DNA from: Rhizobium sp. CG5
GTDB taxonomy: Bacteria > Pseudomonadota > Alphaproteobacteria > Rhizobiales > Rhizobiaceae
Assembly: GCF_023701945.1 (NCBI RefSeq)
Contig: NZ_JABAEF010000005.1
Location: 186,001 to 250,000, forward strand
Direction: 5' to 3'
Length of the DNA: 64,000 bases
Shown: positions 46,570-56,389 of the stretch, one piece after another
How positions within the stretch are numbered: the stretch's first letter is position 1
How the letters are laid out: the number at the start of each line of letters is the position of its first letter
Position numbers and translations under genes: made by a program
The notes under the pieces: model-generated
What the model saw: the letters and a program-made list of their open reading frames with translations, nothing else
Told to the model about the DNA's origin: nothing
The model's database searches: none

Positions 46570-47736
46570 ATGACATTTGACGTTGATCCCGACTTCCTGA
46601 CCGACGAATTCCTGGCCGCACCCTTGCGGCTGACGGTGGATCTCCAGGCGCTGGCCGACAATTGGCGCGACATGGCCAGGCGCTCGGGTTCGGCCCGCAC
46701 GGCGGCCGTCGTCAAGGCCGATGCCTATGGGCTTGGCATCGAGGATGCCGGCGCCACGCTCTACCGGGCCGGCGCCCGCGATTTCTTCGTCGCGGTGCCA
46801 TCCGAAGGCGCGACGCTGCGCGGCTATGCGCCGGAAGCGCGCATCTTCGTCCTCTCGGGCCTCTGGCCCGGCGTCGAGCAGCTGTTCTTCGAACACGATC
46901 TGGTGCCGGTCATCGCCTCGGAAGAGCAGCTCGCCTTCTGGATGTCGGTGGTCACCGAGCGCGGCGACCATCCGTGTGCCCTGCATGTCGATACCGGCTT
47001 CAACCGGCTCGGCCTGCCGATCGTCGATGCGCTGGCTTTGGCCGACGACGTGTCGCGGCCGGCCAGTTTTTCGCCCGTGCTGGTGCTCAGTCATCTGGCC
47101 TGTGGCGACGACCCGACATCGCCGATGAATGCGCAGCAGCTCCAGGCCTTTCGCCGAGTCGCCGCGGCCTTCGAGGGCATCGAAGCCAGCCTTGCCGCTT
47201 CGGCCGGAACCTTTCTCGGAACCGATTATCATTTCGATCTGACTCGGCCGGGTATCGCCGTCTATGGCGGCGACGCGGTCAATGGCGTCGCCAATCCGAT
47301 GCGGCCGGTGGTCAAGGCGGAAGCCCGCATCCTGCAGGTGCGTCAGGCCAAGGCGGGCGAGACCGTCAGCTATGGCGCAACCCATGGTCTGGCGCGCGAC
47401 AGCCGGCTGGCCGTCGCCTCGGTCGGTTATGCCGACGGCTATCTGCGCAGCCTGTCGGGCAGCGGCGTGCCGCTGCGCGGCACCGGCATTGCCGGCGCGC
47501 ACGGCTTCATCGCCGGCCACCTTGTGCCGATCGTCGGGCGCGTCACCATGGATCTCACCATCTTCGACGTCACGGACCTGCCCGCCAGCGCGGTATCGCC
47601 CGGAGACTATATCGAGCTGTTCGGCCCGAACCTGCCCGTCGACGACGTCGCCCGCTCAGCCGGCACGATCGGCTACGAAATGCTGACCGGCCTCGGCCTG
47701 CGCTACGAGCGGCACTATATCGACTGCATCGATTGA
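46570..47736 (+). CDS. alr: Alanine racemase
   Basis: A 388-residue PLP enzyme that makes D-alanine for peptidoglycan. The PLP lysine is K49 in VVKADAYGLG, and the second catalytic tyrosine lies in VSYGATHGL. In rhizobia alr usually lies close to dnaB and radA, which holds here despite the inserted modules. Confidence 0.95.
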   Translation: MTFDVDPDFLTDEFLAAPLRLTVDLQALADNWRDMARRSGSARTAAVVKADAYGLGIEDAGATLYRAGARDFFVAVPSEGATLRGYAPEARIFVLSGLWPGVEQLFFEHDLVPVIASEEQLAFWMSVVTERGDHPCALHVDTGFNRLGLPIVDALALADDVSRPASFSPVLVLSHLACGDDPTSPMNAQQLQAFRRVAAAFEGIEASLAASAGTFLGTDYHFDLTRPGIAVYGGDAVNGVANPMRPVVKAEARILQVRQAKAGETVSYGATHGLARDSRLAVASVGYADGYLRSLSGSGVPLRGTGIAGAHGFIAGHLVPIVGRVTMDLTIFDVTDLPASAVSPGDYIELFGPNLPVDDVARSAGTIGYEMLTGLGLRYERHYIDCID

Positions 47737-47801
47737 TACTCGTTTGCTGGGGCTGGAAATTGGTTTTGGTCCGTGCTATTTGAGAACAAAAGGAGATCGA
47801 A

Positions 47802-48095
47802 ATGACCGATATCCATCTCAATGACCGTGACAAGGCCTTCATCGACGAGCAGATCGAGGCCGGGATCTACAAGGATGCCGACGAGGCGGTGGCCGCTGGC
47901 CTACGCCTGCTCGGCAGCAATGAGGGTAAGCTGGCCGAGCTTCAGCGCCTGATCCAAGAGGGCTACGACGACGTCGAGGCGGGTCGGGTGATGGAGTTTG
48001 CTAGCGGCGAGGAACTGACGGCGTATATTCTCAAAATGGCCGAGGAGCGAAGGAATGCGACGGCGCCGTCTCACAATGTCCCTAAGAGCGCTTGA
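47802..48095 (+). CDS. ParD-like antitoxin
   Basis: A 97-residue protein with a ribbon-helix-helix N-terminus (residues 1-45: NDRDKAFIDEQIEAGIYKDADEAVAAGLRLL) typical of ParD antitoxins, which bind their own promoter and, via the C-terminal helix, neutralise the toxin. AAAGGAG precedes the ATG. It overlaps the toxin gene by 41 bp. Being between alr and radA, the pair is an insertion in an otherwise core stretch. Confidence 0.88.
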   Translation: MTDIHLNDRDKAFIDEQIEAGIYKDADEAVAAGLRLLGSNEGKLAELQRLIQEGYDDVEAGRVMEFASGEELTAYILKMAEERRNATAPSHNVPKSA

Positions 48096-48363
48096 CGACC
48101 TTCTCAACATCTACAACCACATCGCCCAGTTCAACCCCGTTGCGGCCAGGCGCCTTCTTGATGATCTCAATGCCAAGATGGCATGGATGGCGGACTCCGG
48201 CGTGACAGGCGTGCCGAGAGCCTACCTTCCGGGTCTTCGAGCATTTCCCTACCGAAATCGGATCATCTATTTCGTGGTGTCGGACGACCACCTCACGGTG
48301 ATGCGCGTCCTGCACGGCCATCAGAACATCACACCCGACGATTTTACCGAAAGCAGTTCCTGA
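48055..48363 (+). CDS. ParE/RelE-superfamily toxin
   Basis: A 102-residue basic protein with the ParE layout: helical N-terminus (LRALDDLLNIYNHIAQFNPVAARRLLDDL), then GLRAFPYRNRIIYFVV and VMRVLHGHQNI strands. ParE toxins inhibit DNA gyrase, others of the fold cleave mRNA; this one looks closer to ParE. It starts inside the antitoxin gene, and radA begins directly after its stop codon, so radA may depend on the toxin operon promoter. Confidence 0.88.
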   Translation: MRRRRLTMSLRALDDLLNIYNHIAQFNPVAARRLLDDLNAKMAWMADSGVTGVPRAYLPGLRAFPYRNRIIYFVVSDDHLTVMRVLHGHQNITPDDFTESSS

Positions 48364-49767
48364 ATGGCCAAGGCCAAGACTCAATTCATCTGCCAGAACT
48401 GTGGCGCCGTCCACAATCGCTGGGCCGGCAAGTGTGACGGCTGCGGCGAATGGAACACCATCGTTGAGGAAGACCCGATGGGCGGCATCGGGTCGGGTCC
48501 CGGCAAGGTGCCGAAGAAGGGCCGCGCCGTGGCACTGACGGCGCTGTCGGGCGAAATCGAGGAGGCGCCGCGCATTCCGACCGGCATGGGCGAGCTGGAC
48601 CGGGCGACCGGCGGCGGTTTCGTGCGCGGCTCGGCCGTGCTGATCGGCGGCGACCCGGGCATCGGCAAGTCCACCCTGCTGATGCAGGCCGCTGCCGCCC
48701 TGTCGCGCAAGGGTCACCGCGTCATCTATGTCTCGGGCGAAGAGGCGGTTGCGCAGGTGCGGCTGCGCGCCCAGCGGCTGCATGCCGCCGACACCGACGT
48801 GCTGCTGGCCGCCGAAACCAATGTCGAGGATATCCTGGCGACCATTTCCGAGGGCAAGCGGCCGGATCTGGTGATCATCGATTCGATCCAGACGCTGTGG
48901 AGCGACACGGCCGATTCGGCGCCGGGCACCGTCACCCAGGTGCGCACCGGCGTTCAGGCGATGATCCGCTTTGCCAAGCAGACCGGCGCCACCATGGTTC
49001 TGGTCGGCCATGTCACCAAGGACGGGCAGATCGCCGGACCGCGCGTCGTCGAGCACATGGTCGATGCGGTGCTCTATTTCGAGGGCGATCGCGGCCACCA
49101 CTACCGCATCCTGCGCACCGTCAAGAACCGCTTCGGGCCGACCGACGAGATCGGCGTGTTCGAAATGTCGGACAAGGGTTTGCGCGAGGTGGCGAACCCA
49201 TCCGAGCTGTTCCTGGGCGAACGCAACGAAAAATCGCCGGGGGCCGCGGTTTTTGCCGGCATGGAGGGCACGCGGCCGATCCTGGTCGAGGTGCAGGCGC
49301 TGGTGGCGCAGACCTCGCTCGGCACGCCGCGCCGCGCCGTGGTCGGCTGGGATTCGAGCCGGCTGGCGATGATCCTGGCGGTGTTAGAGGCCCATTGCGG
49401 CGTGCGGCTCGGGCAGCACGATGTCTACCTCAATATTGCCGGCGGATACCGGATCAGCGAGCCGGCCGCCGATATCGCCATTGTATCGGCCCTTGTTTCC
49501 TCGCTTGCCGGTATTGCCCTTCCGGCCGATTGCGTCTATTTCGGCGAAGTCAGCCTGTCCGGCGCCGTCCGGCCGGTTGCGCACACGGCCCAGCGGCTCA
49601 AGGAAGCCGAGAAGCTGGGGTTTTCGTCAGCGGTTCTGCCCGCCTCCTCCGTCGACTTGCCGAAAGGCGCATCGGGTCGGTGGAACGAAGTGGGAAGCCT
49701 GCCGGATCTCGTGGCGCGCATCGCCGGCTCGAAGCTGAAGGCAGGACAGGAAATCGACGGGGATTGA
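48364..49767 (+). CDS. radA: DNA repair protein RadA
   Basis: A 467-residue protein with the N-terminal zinc finger (CQNCG...CDGCG), a RecA-like core with Walker A GGDPGIGKST, the RadA-specific KNRFG motif and a C-terminal Lon-like domain. RadA drives branch migration of recombination intermediates. The ATG follows the toxin stop codon without a gap. Confidence 0.96.
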   Translation: MAKAKTQFICQNCGAVHNRWAGKCDGCGEWNTIVEEDPMGGIGSGPGKVPKKGRAVALTALSGEIEEAPRIPTGMGELDRATGGGFVRGSAVLIGGDPGIGKSTLLMQAAAALSRKGHRVIYVSGEEAVAQVRLRAQRLHAADTDVLLAAETNVEDILATISEGKRPDLVIIDSIQTLWSDTADSAPGTVTQVRTGVQAMIRFAKQTGATMVLVGHVTKDGQIAGPRVVEHMVDAVLYFEGDRGHHYRILRTVKNRFGPTDEIGVFEMSDKGLREVANPSELFLGERNEKSPGAAVFAGMEGTRPILVEVQALVAQTSLGTPRRAVVGWDSSRLAMILAVLEAHCGVRLGQHDVYLNIAGGYRISEPAADIAIVSALVSSLAGIALPADCVYFGEVSLSGAVRPVAHTAQRLKEAEKLGFSSAVLPASSVDLPKGASGRWNEVGSLPDLVARIAGSKLKAGQEIDGD

Positions 49768-49860
49768 ACCTTTCACCGCCTGTGCCGGTGGTGTATGAGG
49801 GTGACGCCGTCGCACATGCAGATATCGGGCGTTTGCCGGGAAGTCTTGGAGTTGAACTAG

Positions 49861-50466
49861 ATGCCCATTACGATTTTCGACGGTATTGTTATCGGCGTCG
49901 TGCTGTTTTCCGCCGTGCTTGCCATGATCCGCGGCTTTTCCCGCGAGGTCCTGTCGATCGCCAGCTGGGTCGGCGCCGTTGCCGCCGCCTATTACCTGCA
50001 CCCGCTGGTTCTGCCTTACGTCAAGAATTATACGGCCGATGACCGTATCGCGCTGGCCGGTGCGGCCGGTGCCGTGTTCCTGCTGGCGCTGATCGTGATT
50101 TCCTTCATCACCACGCGCATTGCCGATTTCATCATCGACAGCCGCATCGGCGCACTCGACCGCACGCTCGGCTTCCTGTTCGGCGCTGCCCGCGGCATTC
50201 TGCTGCTGGTGGTGGCCGTTGCCTTCTGGAACTGGCTGATCGATGTTCGCCAGCGTCCGGACTGGGTCAACAATGCCAAGTCGAAGCCGTTCCTTGATGC
50301 GCTGGTGCTGAAGCTCGAAGCCGTTTTGCCCGACGATATCGAGCCGCAATTGCGCGCCCGCATCCTCGGCAAGGAAGAGCCGGCGGCCGAAACGCCTGGC
50401 GAACAGGCGCCCGCCGAAGACGCACCGGCCCCGACGGCACCCGTCACGCCGCCCGTCAACAATTGA
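49861..50466 (+). CDS. cvpA: CvpA family membrane protein
   Basis: A 201-residue protein with four membrane helices in the first 130 residues (ITIFDGIVIGVVLFSAVLAMIRG is the start, conserved in the family) and a long hydrophilic tail rich in Pro, Ala and Glu. Its place between radA and purF is conserved. A terminator follows the gene. Confidence 0.92.
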   Translation: MPITIFDGIVIGVVLFSAVLAMIRGFSREVLSIASWVGAVAAAYYLHPLVLPYVKNYTADDRIALAGAAGAVFLLALIVISFITTRIADFIIDSRIGALDRTLGFLFGAARGILLLVVAVAFWNWLIDVRQRPDWVNNAKSKPFLDALVLKLEAVLPDDIEPQLRARILGKEEPAAETPGEQAPAEDAPAPTAPVTPPVNN

Positions 50467-50468
50467 TG

Positions 50469-50492
50469 AAACGGGGCCTAGCGCCCCGTTTT
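50469..50492 (+). terminator. Intrinsic terminator after cvpA
   Basis: AAACGGGGC and GCCCCGTTT form a 9-bp stem with a 5-nt loop and a following T, starting 2 bp after the cvpA stop codon. It separates cvpA from purF. Confidence 0.83.
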
Positions 50493-50601
50493 GCGATCTT
50501 GCAGATCCTCGTGTCCATCACCACCTGTGCGGTCAAGGCCGGGCGGTGATCCTGAAATGCATTTCTCGCCCCGATCCCGTTCCGAGCAAAGGCTTGTTGC
50601 A

Positions 50602-52092
50602 ATGAACCAGTCACTCCTTTCCCGTTTCGACAATGGCCTCGACGATGACACGCTGCATGAGGAATGCGGCGTGTTCGGCATTCTGGGCCATCCCGAAGCG
50701 GCAACGCTGACGGCACTTGGCCTGCATGCCCTCCAGCATCGCGGCCAGGAAGCAGCAGGCATCGTCTCCTTCGACGGCACGCAGTTCCACACCGAGAAAC
50801 ACATGGGCCTGGTCGGCGACCATTATACCAATCCGGTAACGCTCGCCAAACTGCCCGGCACGGCGACGATCGGCCATACGCGTTACTCGACCACCGGCGA
50901 AGTGGCGCTGCGCAACGTGCAGCCGCTGTTTGCCGAACTCGAGGAAGGCGGCATCGCCATTGCCCATAACGGCAATTTCACCAATGGCCTGACGCTGCGC
51001 CGCCAGATCATCGCCACCGGCGCCATCTGTCAGTCAACCTCGGATTCGGAAGTGGTGCTGCATCTGATCGCCCGGTCGCGTCATTCTTCGACCGCCGACC
51101 GGTTCATCGATGCCATGCGGCAGATGGAAGGCGGCTACGCGATGGTTGCCCTGACCCGCACCAAGCTGATCGCCGCCCGCGACCCGATCGGCATTCGCCC
51201 GCTGGTGATGGGCGATCTCGACGGCAAGCCGATCTTCTGCTCGGAAACCTGCGCGCTCGATATCATCGGCGCGACATTCGTGCGCGACGTGGAAAATGGC
51301 GAAGTGATCATCTGCGAAATCCAGCCGGACGGCTCGATCACCATCGACAGCCGTCGCCCGGCCCGCCCGCAGCCGGAACGCCCCTGCCTGTTCGAATATG
51401 TCTATTTCGCCCGCCCCGATTCGGTGGTCAGCGGCCGCAATGTCTACCAGACCCGCAAGGCCATGGGCCACAATCTGGCGACCGAAGCGCCTTGCGACGG
51501 CGACGTCGTGGTACCGGTGCCGGATGGCGGTACGCCGGCGGCCCTCGGTTATGCCCAGGCGAGCGGAATCCCGTTCGAATACGGCATCATCCGCAACCAT
51601 TATGTCGGCCGCACCTTCATCGAGCCGACGCAGCAGATCCGCGCCTTCGGCGTCAAGCTCAAGCATTCGGCCAACCGGGCGATGATCGAGGGCAAGCGCG
51701 TCGTGCTGGTCGACGATTCGATCGTGCGCGGCACGACCTCGCTGAAGATCGTGCAGATGATCCGCGATGCCGGCGCCCGCGAAGTGCATGTGCGCGTCGC
51801 CAGCCCGATGATCTATCATCCGGATTTCTACGGCATCGATACGCCGGACGCCGACAAGCTGCTCGCCAACCAGTTTGCCAATCTCGACGCCATGGCCAAG
51901 TTCATCGGCGCGGATTCGCTGGCGTTCCTGACCATCGACGGGCTTTACCAGGCGGTCGGCGGCGAGAAGCGCAACAATGACAAGCCGCAATTCACCGACC
52001 ATTATTTCACCGGCGACTATCCGACCCGTCTTCTCGACAAGGAAGGCGAAAAGGTCGGGCGCAAGGTGTCGATGCTGGCTACCAACGGCTGA
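50602..52092 (+). CDS. purF: Amidophosphoribosyltransferase
   Basis: A 496-residue enzyme for the first step of purine synthesis (PRPP plus glutamine to phosphoribosylamine). The nucleophile is Cys22 in EECGVFGILGH, so a 21-residue propeptide must be cut off, as in the Bacillus type. The C-terminal phosphoribosyl domain has VVLVDDSIVRGTT. The ATG at 50602 has AAAGG upstream; an in-frame ATG at 50557 would give a longer propeptide. Confidence 0.95.
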   Translation: MNQSLLSRFDNGLDDDTLHEECGVFGILGHPEAATLTALGLHALQHRGQEAAGIVSFDGTQFHTEKHMGLVGDHYTNPVTLAKLPGTATIGHTRYSTTGEVALRNVQPLFAELEEGGIAIAHNGNFTNGLTLRRQIIATGAICQSTSDSEVVLHLIARSRHSSTADRFIDAMRQMEGGYAMVALTRTKLIAARDPIGIRPLVMGDLDGKPIFCSETCALDIIGATFVRDVENGEVIICEIQPDGSITIDSRRPARPQPERPCLFEYVYFARPDSVVSGRNVYQTRKAMGHNLATEAPCDGDVVVPVPDGGTPAALGYAQASGIPFEYGIIRNHYVGRTFIEPTQQIRAFGVKLKHSANRAMIEGKRVVLVDDSIVRGTTSLKIVQMIRDAGAREVHVRVASPMIYHPDFYGIDTPDADKLLANQFANLDAMAKFIGADSLAFLTIDGLYQAVGGEKRNNDKPQFTDHYFTGDYPTRLLDKEGEKVGRKVSMLATNG

Positions 52093-52205
52093 GCCGGCGC
52101 TGCGGCAATCTGCGGGCTGGTTGAAGGCCTGCGGCCCGCGCTAGGACCTTTCAACGGCCGCAGCCTCCCATCGGCCTAGACCACACTCTGCAGCAGGACG
52201 TTTCC

Positions 52206-52946
52206 ATGACCATCGACCTTACGGGCCGTATCGCTCTCGTCACCGGCGCCTCGCGCGGCATCGGCTATTTCACGGCCCTCGAGCTGGCAAAGGCCGGCGC
52301 GCATGTGATTGCCTGCGCCCGCACCGTTGGCGGCCTGGAAGAGCTGGACGACGAGATCCAGGCGGCCGGCGGCTCGGCGACGCTGGTGCCTTTCGACCTC
52401 ACCGACATGAATGCGATCGATGCGCTTGGCGGTTCGATCAACGAGCGCTGGGGCAAGCTGGACATCCTGGTTGCCAATGCCGGCATTCTCGGCGTCATCT
52501 CGCCGATCGGCCATATCGAGGCCAAGGTGTTCGAAAAGGTGATGACCACCAATGTGGTGGCCACCTGGCGGCTGATCCGCTCGGTCGAGCCGCTGCTGAT
52601 CAAATCCGATGCCGGAAGGGCGCTGATCCTGTCGTCGGGTGCCGCCCACAAATGCCGGCCGTTCTGGGGCGCCTATTCGGCCTCGAAGGCTGCCGTCGAG
52701 GCCTTAGCCCGCACCTGGGCCGCCGAGACCCAGCGCCTGCCGCTGCGCATCCTGTCGGTCGATCCCGGCGCCACCCGCACCGCCATGCGCGCCCAGGCGA
52801 TGCCCGGCGAGGACCCCGCAACGCTGCCGCATCCGTCCGAAGTGGCCGCCACACTGCTTTCGCTGGTCGGGCCGGATCAGACGGAGACCGGCAAGCTCTA
52901 TGTCGTGCGCGACGGCCGGGTTGTCGATTACCGGATGCCGGAATAG
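52206..52946 (+). CDS. SDR family oxidoreductase
   Basis: A 246-residue classical short-chain dehydrogenase: TGASRGIG for NAD(P), NAGI, and catalytic Tyr-Lys in YSASKAAVEAL, then VDPGATRTAMR. The C-terminus (KLYVVRDGRVVDYRMPE) matches a subgroup that follows purF in rhizobia. Substrate is unknown. Confidence 0.88.
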   Translation: MTIDLTGRIALVTGASRGIGYFTALELAKAGAHVIACARTVGGLEELDDEIQAAGGSATLVPFDLTDMNAIDALGGSINERWGKLDILVANAGILGVISPIGHIEAKVFEKVMTTNVVATWRLIRSVEPLLIKSDAGRALILSSGAAHKCRPFWGAYSASKAAVEALARTWAAETQRLPLRILSVDPGATRTAMRAQAMPGEDPATLPHPSEVAATLLSLVGPDQTETGKLYVVRDGRVVDYRMPE

Positions 52947-53020
52947 CCGCCCACCGCTTATCGTGACAGGCAGATCGCACCGAGTGACGGTTACCGCGAT
53001 CGAGACGGATCCAGTTCAGC

Positions 53021-53911
53021 ATGCGCGCCAGAGACATTGCGACCTATATTTTCCTGGCCCTGTCCTGGGGTCTGTCCTTCCTGCTGCTGCTGCGTGTGGT
53101 CGAGGCCTTCGGCTGGATCGGCGCAGTGACCTTTCGGGCGCTGATTGCCGGCACTCTGTTGTTCGTCGTGGCGCGCGCCTCCGGCCGAAAACTGGCTTTC
53201 GACACCGGCGTCTTGCCGCTTGCCGTGGTCGGCGCGACCACCGTTGGCGGGCAGTTGATCGGCCTGTCCTATGCGACGCCGCGGATCGGAACGGCGATGG
53301 CGGCGATCTTCGTTGCCACCATTCCGCTGTTTTCGATGATCATCGCCCAGGTCTGGGGCCTCGAACGGATCACGCCGGCGCGCATCATCGGCCTGGTCTT
53401 AGGAACGATCGGCATCGTCATGCTGGTCGGCTTTCCGGCCGTACCGGTCACCGGCACATTCGTGCTCGGCTGTGTGGCGATGATCCTCTCCACCTTTTCC
53501 GCGGCCTTCGGCAGCAACTATGCCAGCCGTCATCTTAAAGGTACCGGTCCGTGGGAGGTCACCATCGGCGCCTTCCTGGCCGGCGGCGTGCTGTCCTTTC
53601 CGCTGCTGTTCTTTGTGCCCGTACCGGGCATTCCCGACCCGATGGACTATGTCTATCTCGTCTCTCTTGCGGCAGTGATGAGCTCGCTCACCTATCTGCT
53701 CTACTTCAAGCTGGTGAAAAGCATCGGCGCCACACCGGCGATCAGCGTCGAATTTGCCGTGACCGTGGTGGCCGTTCTGGTGGGCGCGCTGGTGCTGGAT
53801 GAAGCCCTGACGGCGATGCAGCTGGTCGGCGGCGCGGTGATCATTGCCGGCTGCGCGCTGGTGCTGGGTCTTTTTCCGCTGCGCTCGGCCAGGCGCCTGC
53901 CGACCCCTTGA
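53021..53911 (+). CDS. EamA/DMT-family transporter
   Basis: A 296-residue inner-membrane protein with ten helices in two EamA repeats (ALSWGLSFLLLLRVVEAFG; SVEFAVTVVAVLVGALVLDE). Such proteins export metabolites or amino acids. The substrate is unknown. It stands between an SDR gene and cysS with no shared operon signal. Confidence 0.88.
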   Translation: MRARDIATYIFLALSWGLSFLLLLRVVEAFGWIGAVTFRALIAGTLLFVVARASGRKLAFDTGVLPLAVVGATTVGGQLIGLSYATPRIGTAMAAIFVATIPLFSMIIAQVWGLERITPARIIGLVLGTIGIVMLVGFPAVPVTGTFVLGCVAMILSTFSAAFGSNYASRHLKGTGPWEVTIGAFLAGGVLSFPLLFFVPVPGIPDPMDYVYLVSLAAVMSSLTYLLYFKLVKSIGATPAISVEFAVTVVAVLVGALVLDEALTAMQLVGGAVIIAGCALVLGLFPLRSARRLPTP

Positions 53912-54082
53912 CCTTACCTGCGACCCGCGCCATAACACGCCCCATGAAAACGACCGTCTGCATCATTTGCGGGAAGATTATTCGCTAGCGTCTGCGCTGG
54001 CCCGGCCGTTTTCGTCTCCTGAACAGTCCCAGATGACAAACGACCCGGCCCAGCCGGCGTTGACCATTTCGGGAGACATTCG

Positions 54083-55468
54083 ATGGCGGCAAGCCTCAAG
54101 CTTTACAATACACTGACGCGCGACAAGGTCGATTTCACGCCGATCGACCCGACGAATGTGCGCCTGTATGTGTGCGGCCCGACCGTCTATGATTTCGCCC
54201 ATATCGGCAATGCAAGGCCGGTCATCGTCTTCGACGTGCTCTATCGGCTGCTGCGCCATGCCTATGGCGAAGCCCATGTCACCTATGCGCGCAACATCAC
54301 CGACGTCGACGACAAGATCAACGCGCGGGCGCTGCGCGATTTTCCCGATCTGCCGCTCAACGAGGCGATTGCCCGCGTCACGCAGAAAACCGCTGATCAG
54401 TTCCATGCCGACGTCAAGGCGCTCGGCTGCCTGGAGCCGACCGTGGAGCCGCGCGCCACGGACAATATCGCCCAGATGATCACGCTCATCGAAGCGCTGA
54501 TCGCCAAGGGTCATGCCTATCAGGCTGGCGGCGAAGTGCTGTTCGACACGCGCTCGATGGCCGATTACGGGCAATTGTCGAAGCGCAATCTCGACGAGCA
54601 GCAGGCCGGCGCCCGCGTCGCCGTCGATGCCCACAAGAAGAACCCGCAGGATTTCGTGTTGTGGAAACTGTCCTCCCACAACGAACCCGGCTGGGACAGC
54701 CCCTGGGGCCGCGGACGGCCGGGCTGGCATATCGAATGCTCGGCCATGTCGAGCCGCTATCTCGGCGAGGTCTTCGACATCCACGGCGGCGGGCTCGACC
54801 TGATCTTCCCGCACCACGAAAACGAGATCGCCCAGTCGCGCTGCGCCCATGGCACCGAGGTCATGGCCAATGTCTGGATGCACAACGGCTTTGTCCAAGT
54901 CGAAGGCCGCAAGATGTCGAAATCGGACGGCAATTTCGTGACGATCCACGAGTTGCTGGACACAGAGACATTTGGCGGCCGCAAATGGCCGGGCGAGGTG
55001 CTGCGGCTGGCCATGCTGATGACCCATTACCGCGAGCCGATCGACTTTTCGGTGAAGCGGCTGGAGGAAGCGGAGCGCTTGCTGGCCAAATGGCCGGCGG
55101 TGGATGTGCAGCCATCCGCGCCGTGCGAGACGATCATCGAAGCCTTGCAGGATGACCTCAATACGGTCGCCGCCGTTCAGGCGCTTCATGCTCTCGCCCA
55201 CGACGCCAATGCCGACCCCGCTCTGCTGCCGCTGTTTGCGGCAAGTGCAGCCCTACTCGGAATTGCGCCGCAAAAGACGGAGGTCAGCGCCGATCTGTCC
55301 GCCGCCGTCCAAGCCCTCGTCGACATGCGGCTGGAACTGCTGAAAGCCAAGAACTTTGCCGAAGCCGACAGGATCCGCGACGAGCTTCTTACCAAGGGCA
55401 TCCAGCTGAAGGATGGCAAGGACCCGGTGACCGGCGAGCGGCTGACGACCTGGGAGGTGAAGCGGTAG
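54083..55468 (+). CDS. cysS: Cysteinyl-tRNA synthetase
   Basis: A 461-residue class I synthetase. It has the zinc-site Cys31 in CGPTVYD, the HIGN form of HIGH at residues 40-43, the zinc-ligand segment of [13 protein letters not shown] and KMSKSDGNF. It charges tRNA-Cys in the cytosol. The gene is followed by two-hairpin repeats. Confidence 0.97.
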   Translation: MAASLKLYNTLTRDKVDFTPIDPTNVRLYVCGPTVYDFAHIGNARPVIVFDVLYRLLRHAYGEAHVTYARNITDVDDKINARALRDFPDLPLNEAIARVTQKTADQFHADVKALGCLEPTVEPRATDNIAQMITLIEALIAKGHAYQAGGEVLFDTRSMADYGQLSKRNLDEQQAGARVAVDAHKKNPQDFVLWKLSSHNEPGWDSPWGRGRPGWHIECSAMSSRYLGEVFDIHGGGLDLIFPHHENEIAQSRCAHGTEVMANVWMHNGFVQVEGRKMSKSDGNFVTIHELLDTETFGGRKWPGEVLRLAMLMTHYREPIDFSVKRLEEAERLLAKWPAVDVQPSAPCETIIEALQDDLNTVAAVQALHALAHDANADPALLPLFAASAALLGIAPQKTEVSADLSAAVQALVDMRLELLKAKNFAEADRIRDELLTKGIQLKDGKDPVTGERLTTWEVKR

Positions 55469-55490
55469 ATATGGCGGGATTGGCGCAAGG

Positions 55491-55539
55491 TACCCCCCTC
55501 TGCCCTGCCGGGCATCTCCCCCACACGGGCGGAGATCGG
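55491..55539 (+). repeat. Two-hairpin intergenic repeat, unit 1
   Basis: This 49-bp unit begins with a C/T tract, then a hairpin TGCCC-TGCC-GGGCA and a second hairpin ATCTCCCCC / GGGCGGAGAT with an ACAC loop. It is one of five in the window and faces unit 2 in inverted orientation about 200 bp away. The type resembles rhizobial intergenic mosaic palindromes. Confidence 0.8.
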
Positions 55540-55747
55540 TATGCTGCGCCGTTCTGCCGTCAACTGAGCCCCGACGTCGCGGAAAGCTTTGGTCTTGCGG
55601 TGATGCACCGGCCATTGCCCCTGCGGCGGGCTGGGCGTTTCATGAGCAGGTCCGGGCATTGCCTGGGTATTGGACGTTCCAGTATGCAATGTATCAGCCC
55701 GTACCCTGTCAACGCTTCCCGTCGAAACGCGGCGGATGCGGCCGGGT

Positions 55748-55795
55748 CGATCTCCCCCCGTGTGGGGGAGATGTCCGGCAGGACAGAGGGGGGTG
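55748..55795 (-). repeat. Two-hairpin intergenic repeat, unit 2 (inverted)
   Basis: The reverse complement of the unit-1 design. Its short hairpin reads TGTCC / GGACA, a compensated change against unit 1 (C:G to T:A). The longer hairpin keeps the ACAC-type loop. The 200 bp between units 1 and 2 hold nothing that I recognise. Confidence 0.8.
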
Positions 55796-55881
55796 ACCGC
55801 GGACGCCGAGGCATCCCTCTTGAGACGTTCGGTCTTTGCGATCAAACTCTGGGGGTCTTTGACCTTTCGGGGGAGGATTGC

Positions 55882-56250
55882 ATGCCGCATACACCGGTCC
55901 CGCCGCAGCACCGCGTCCATGCGCGTCGCATGCGAAGCGCGCTCACAGAGGCGGAGCTGAAGCTCTGGAACGCCGTTCGCGCCCATCGGCTGGTGGGATT
56001 GAGCTTTCGCCGCCAGATCCCGATTGCCGGTTACATCGTCGATTTCGCCTGCCCGCAGCATCGGTTGATCGTCGAGGTCGACGGCTCGCAGCATGGCAAC
56101 GACGGCGATCTCGCCTATGATCAGGCGCGCACGGCGCGGCTGGAGGCCGATGGCTGGACCGTGCTGCGTTTCTGGAACGACGACGTGTTGCGGGATATCG
56201 ATGGCGTCTGCCTGCATATCCTGACGACTTGCGGGAGGGCGATGGAATGA
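55882..56250 (+). CDS. DUF559 endonuclease-like protein
   Basis: A 122-residue protein of the DUF559 family, which has a Vsr/restriction-endonuclease-like fold: RMRSALTEAELKLWNAVRAH, FRRQIPIAGYIVDFACPQ and the acidic LIVEVDGSQH, then LRFWNDDVL. The Asp in VDFACP and the Glu in VEVDG are the likely metal ligands. Biological role is unknown. GGAGG precedes the ATG. It is flanked on both sides by two-hairpin repeats (units 2 and 3). Confidence 0.85.
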   Translation: MPHTPVPPQHRVHARRMRSALTEAELKLWNAVRAHRLVGLSFRRQIPIAGYIVDFACPQHRLIVEVDGSQHGNDGDLAYDQARTARLEADGWTVLRFWNDDVLRDIDGVCLHILTTCGRAME

Positions 56251-56280
56251 TGGGCGCGCCGGCTGTCCCCGTTGATATCA

Positions 56281-56330
56281 ATACCCCCCTCTGCCCTGCC
56301 GGGCATCTCCCCCACACGGGGGGAGATCGG
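56281..56330 (+). repeat. Two-hairpin intergenic repeat, unit 3
   Basis: Same orientation and short hairpin (TGCCC / GGGCA) as unit 1, with the ACAC loop in the long hairpin. It closes the segment that holds the DUF559 gene. Confidence 0.8.
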
Positions 56331-56389
56331 GATGCCGCGCCGTTGCGGCTAGTCTACAGGGCTTGGTGTTATCAGGAGGACCAAAATCT

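Noticed and set aside
47784..47787. GAAC near the parD start as a second LexA box
   Set aside because: Only one GAAC half is present; no second half at 7-bp spacing on either side.
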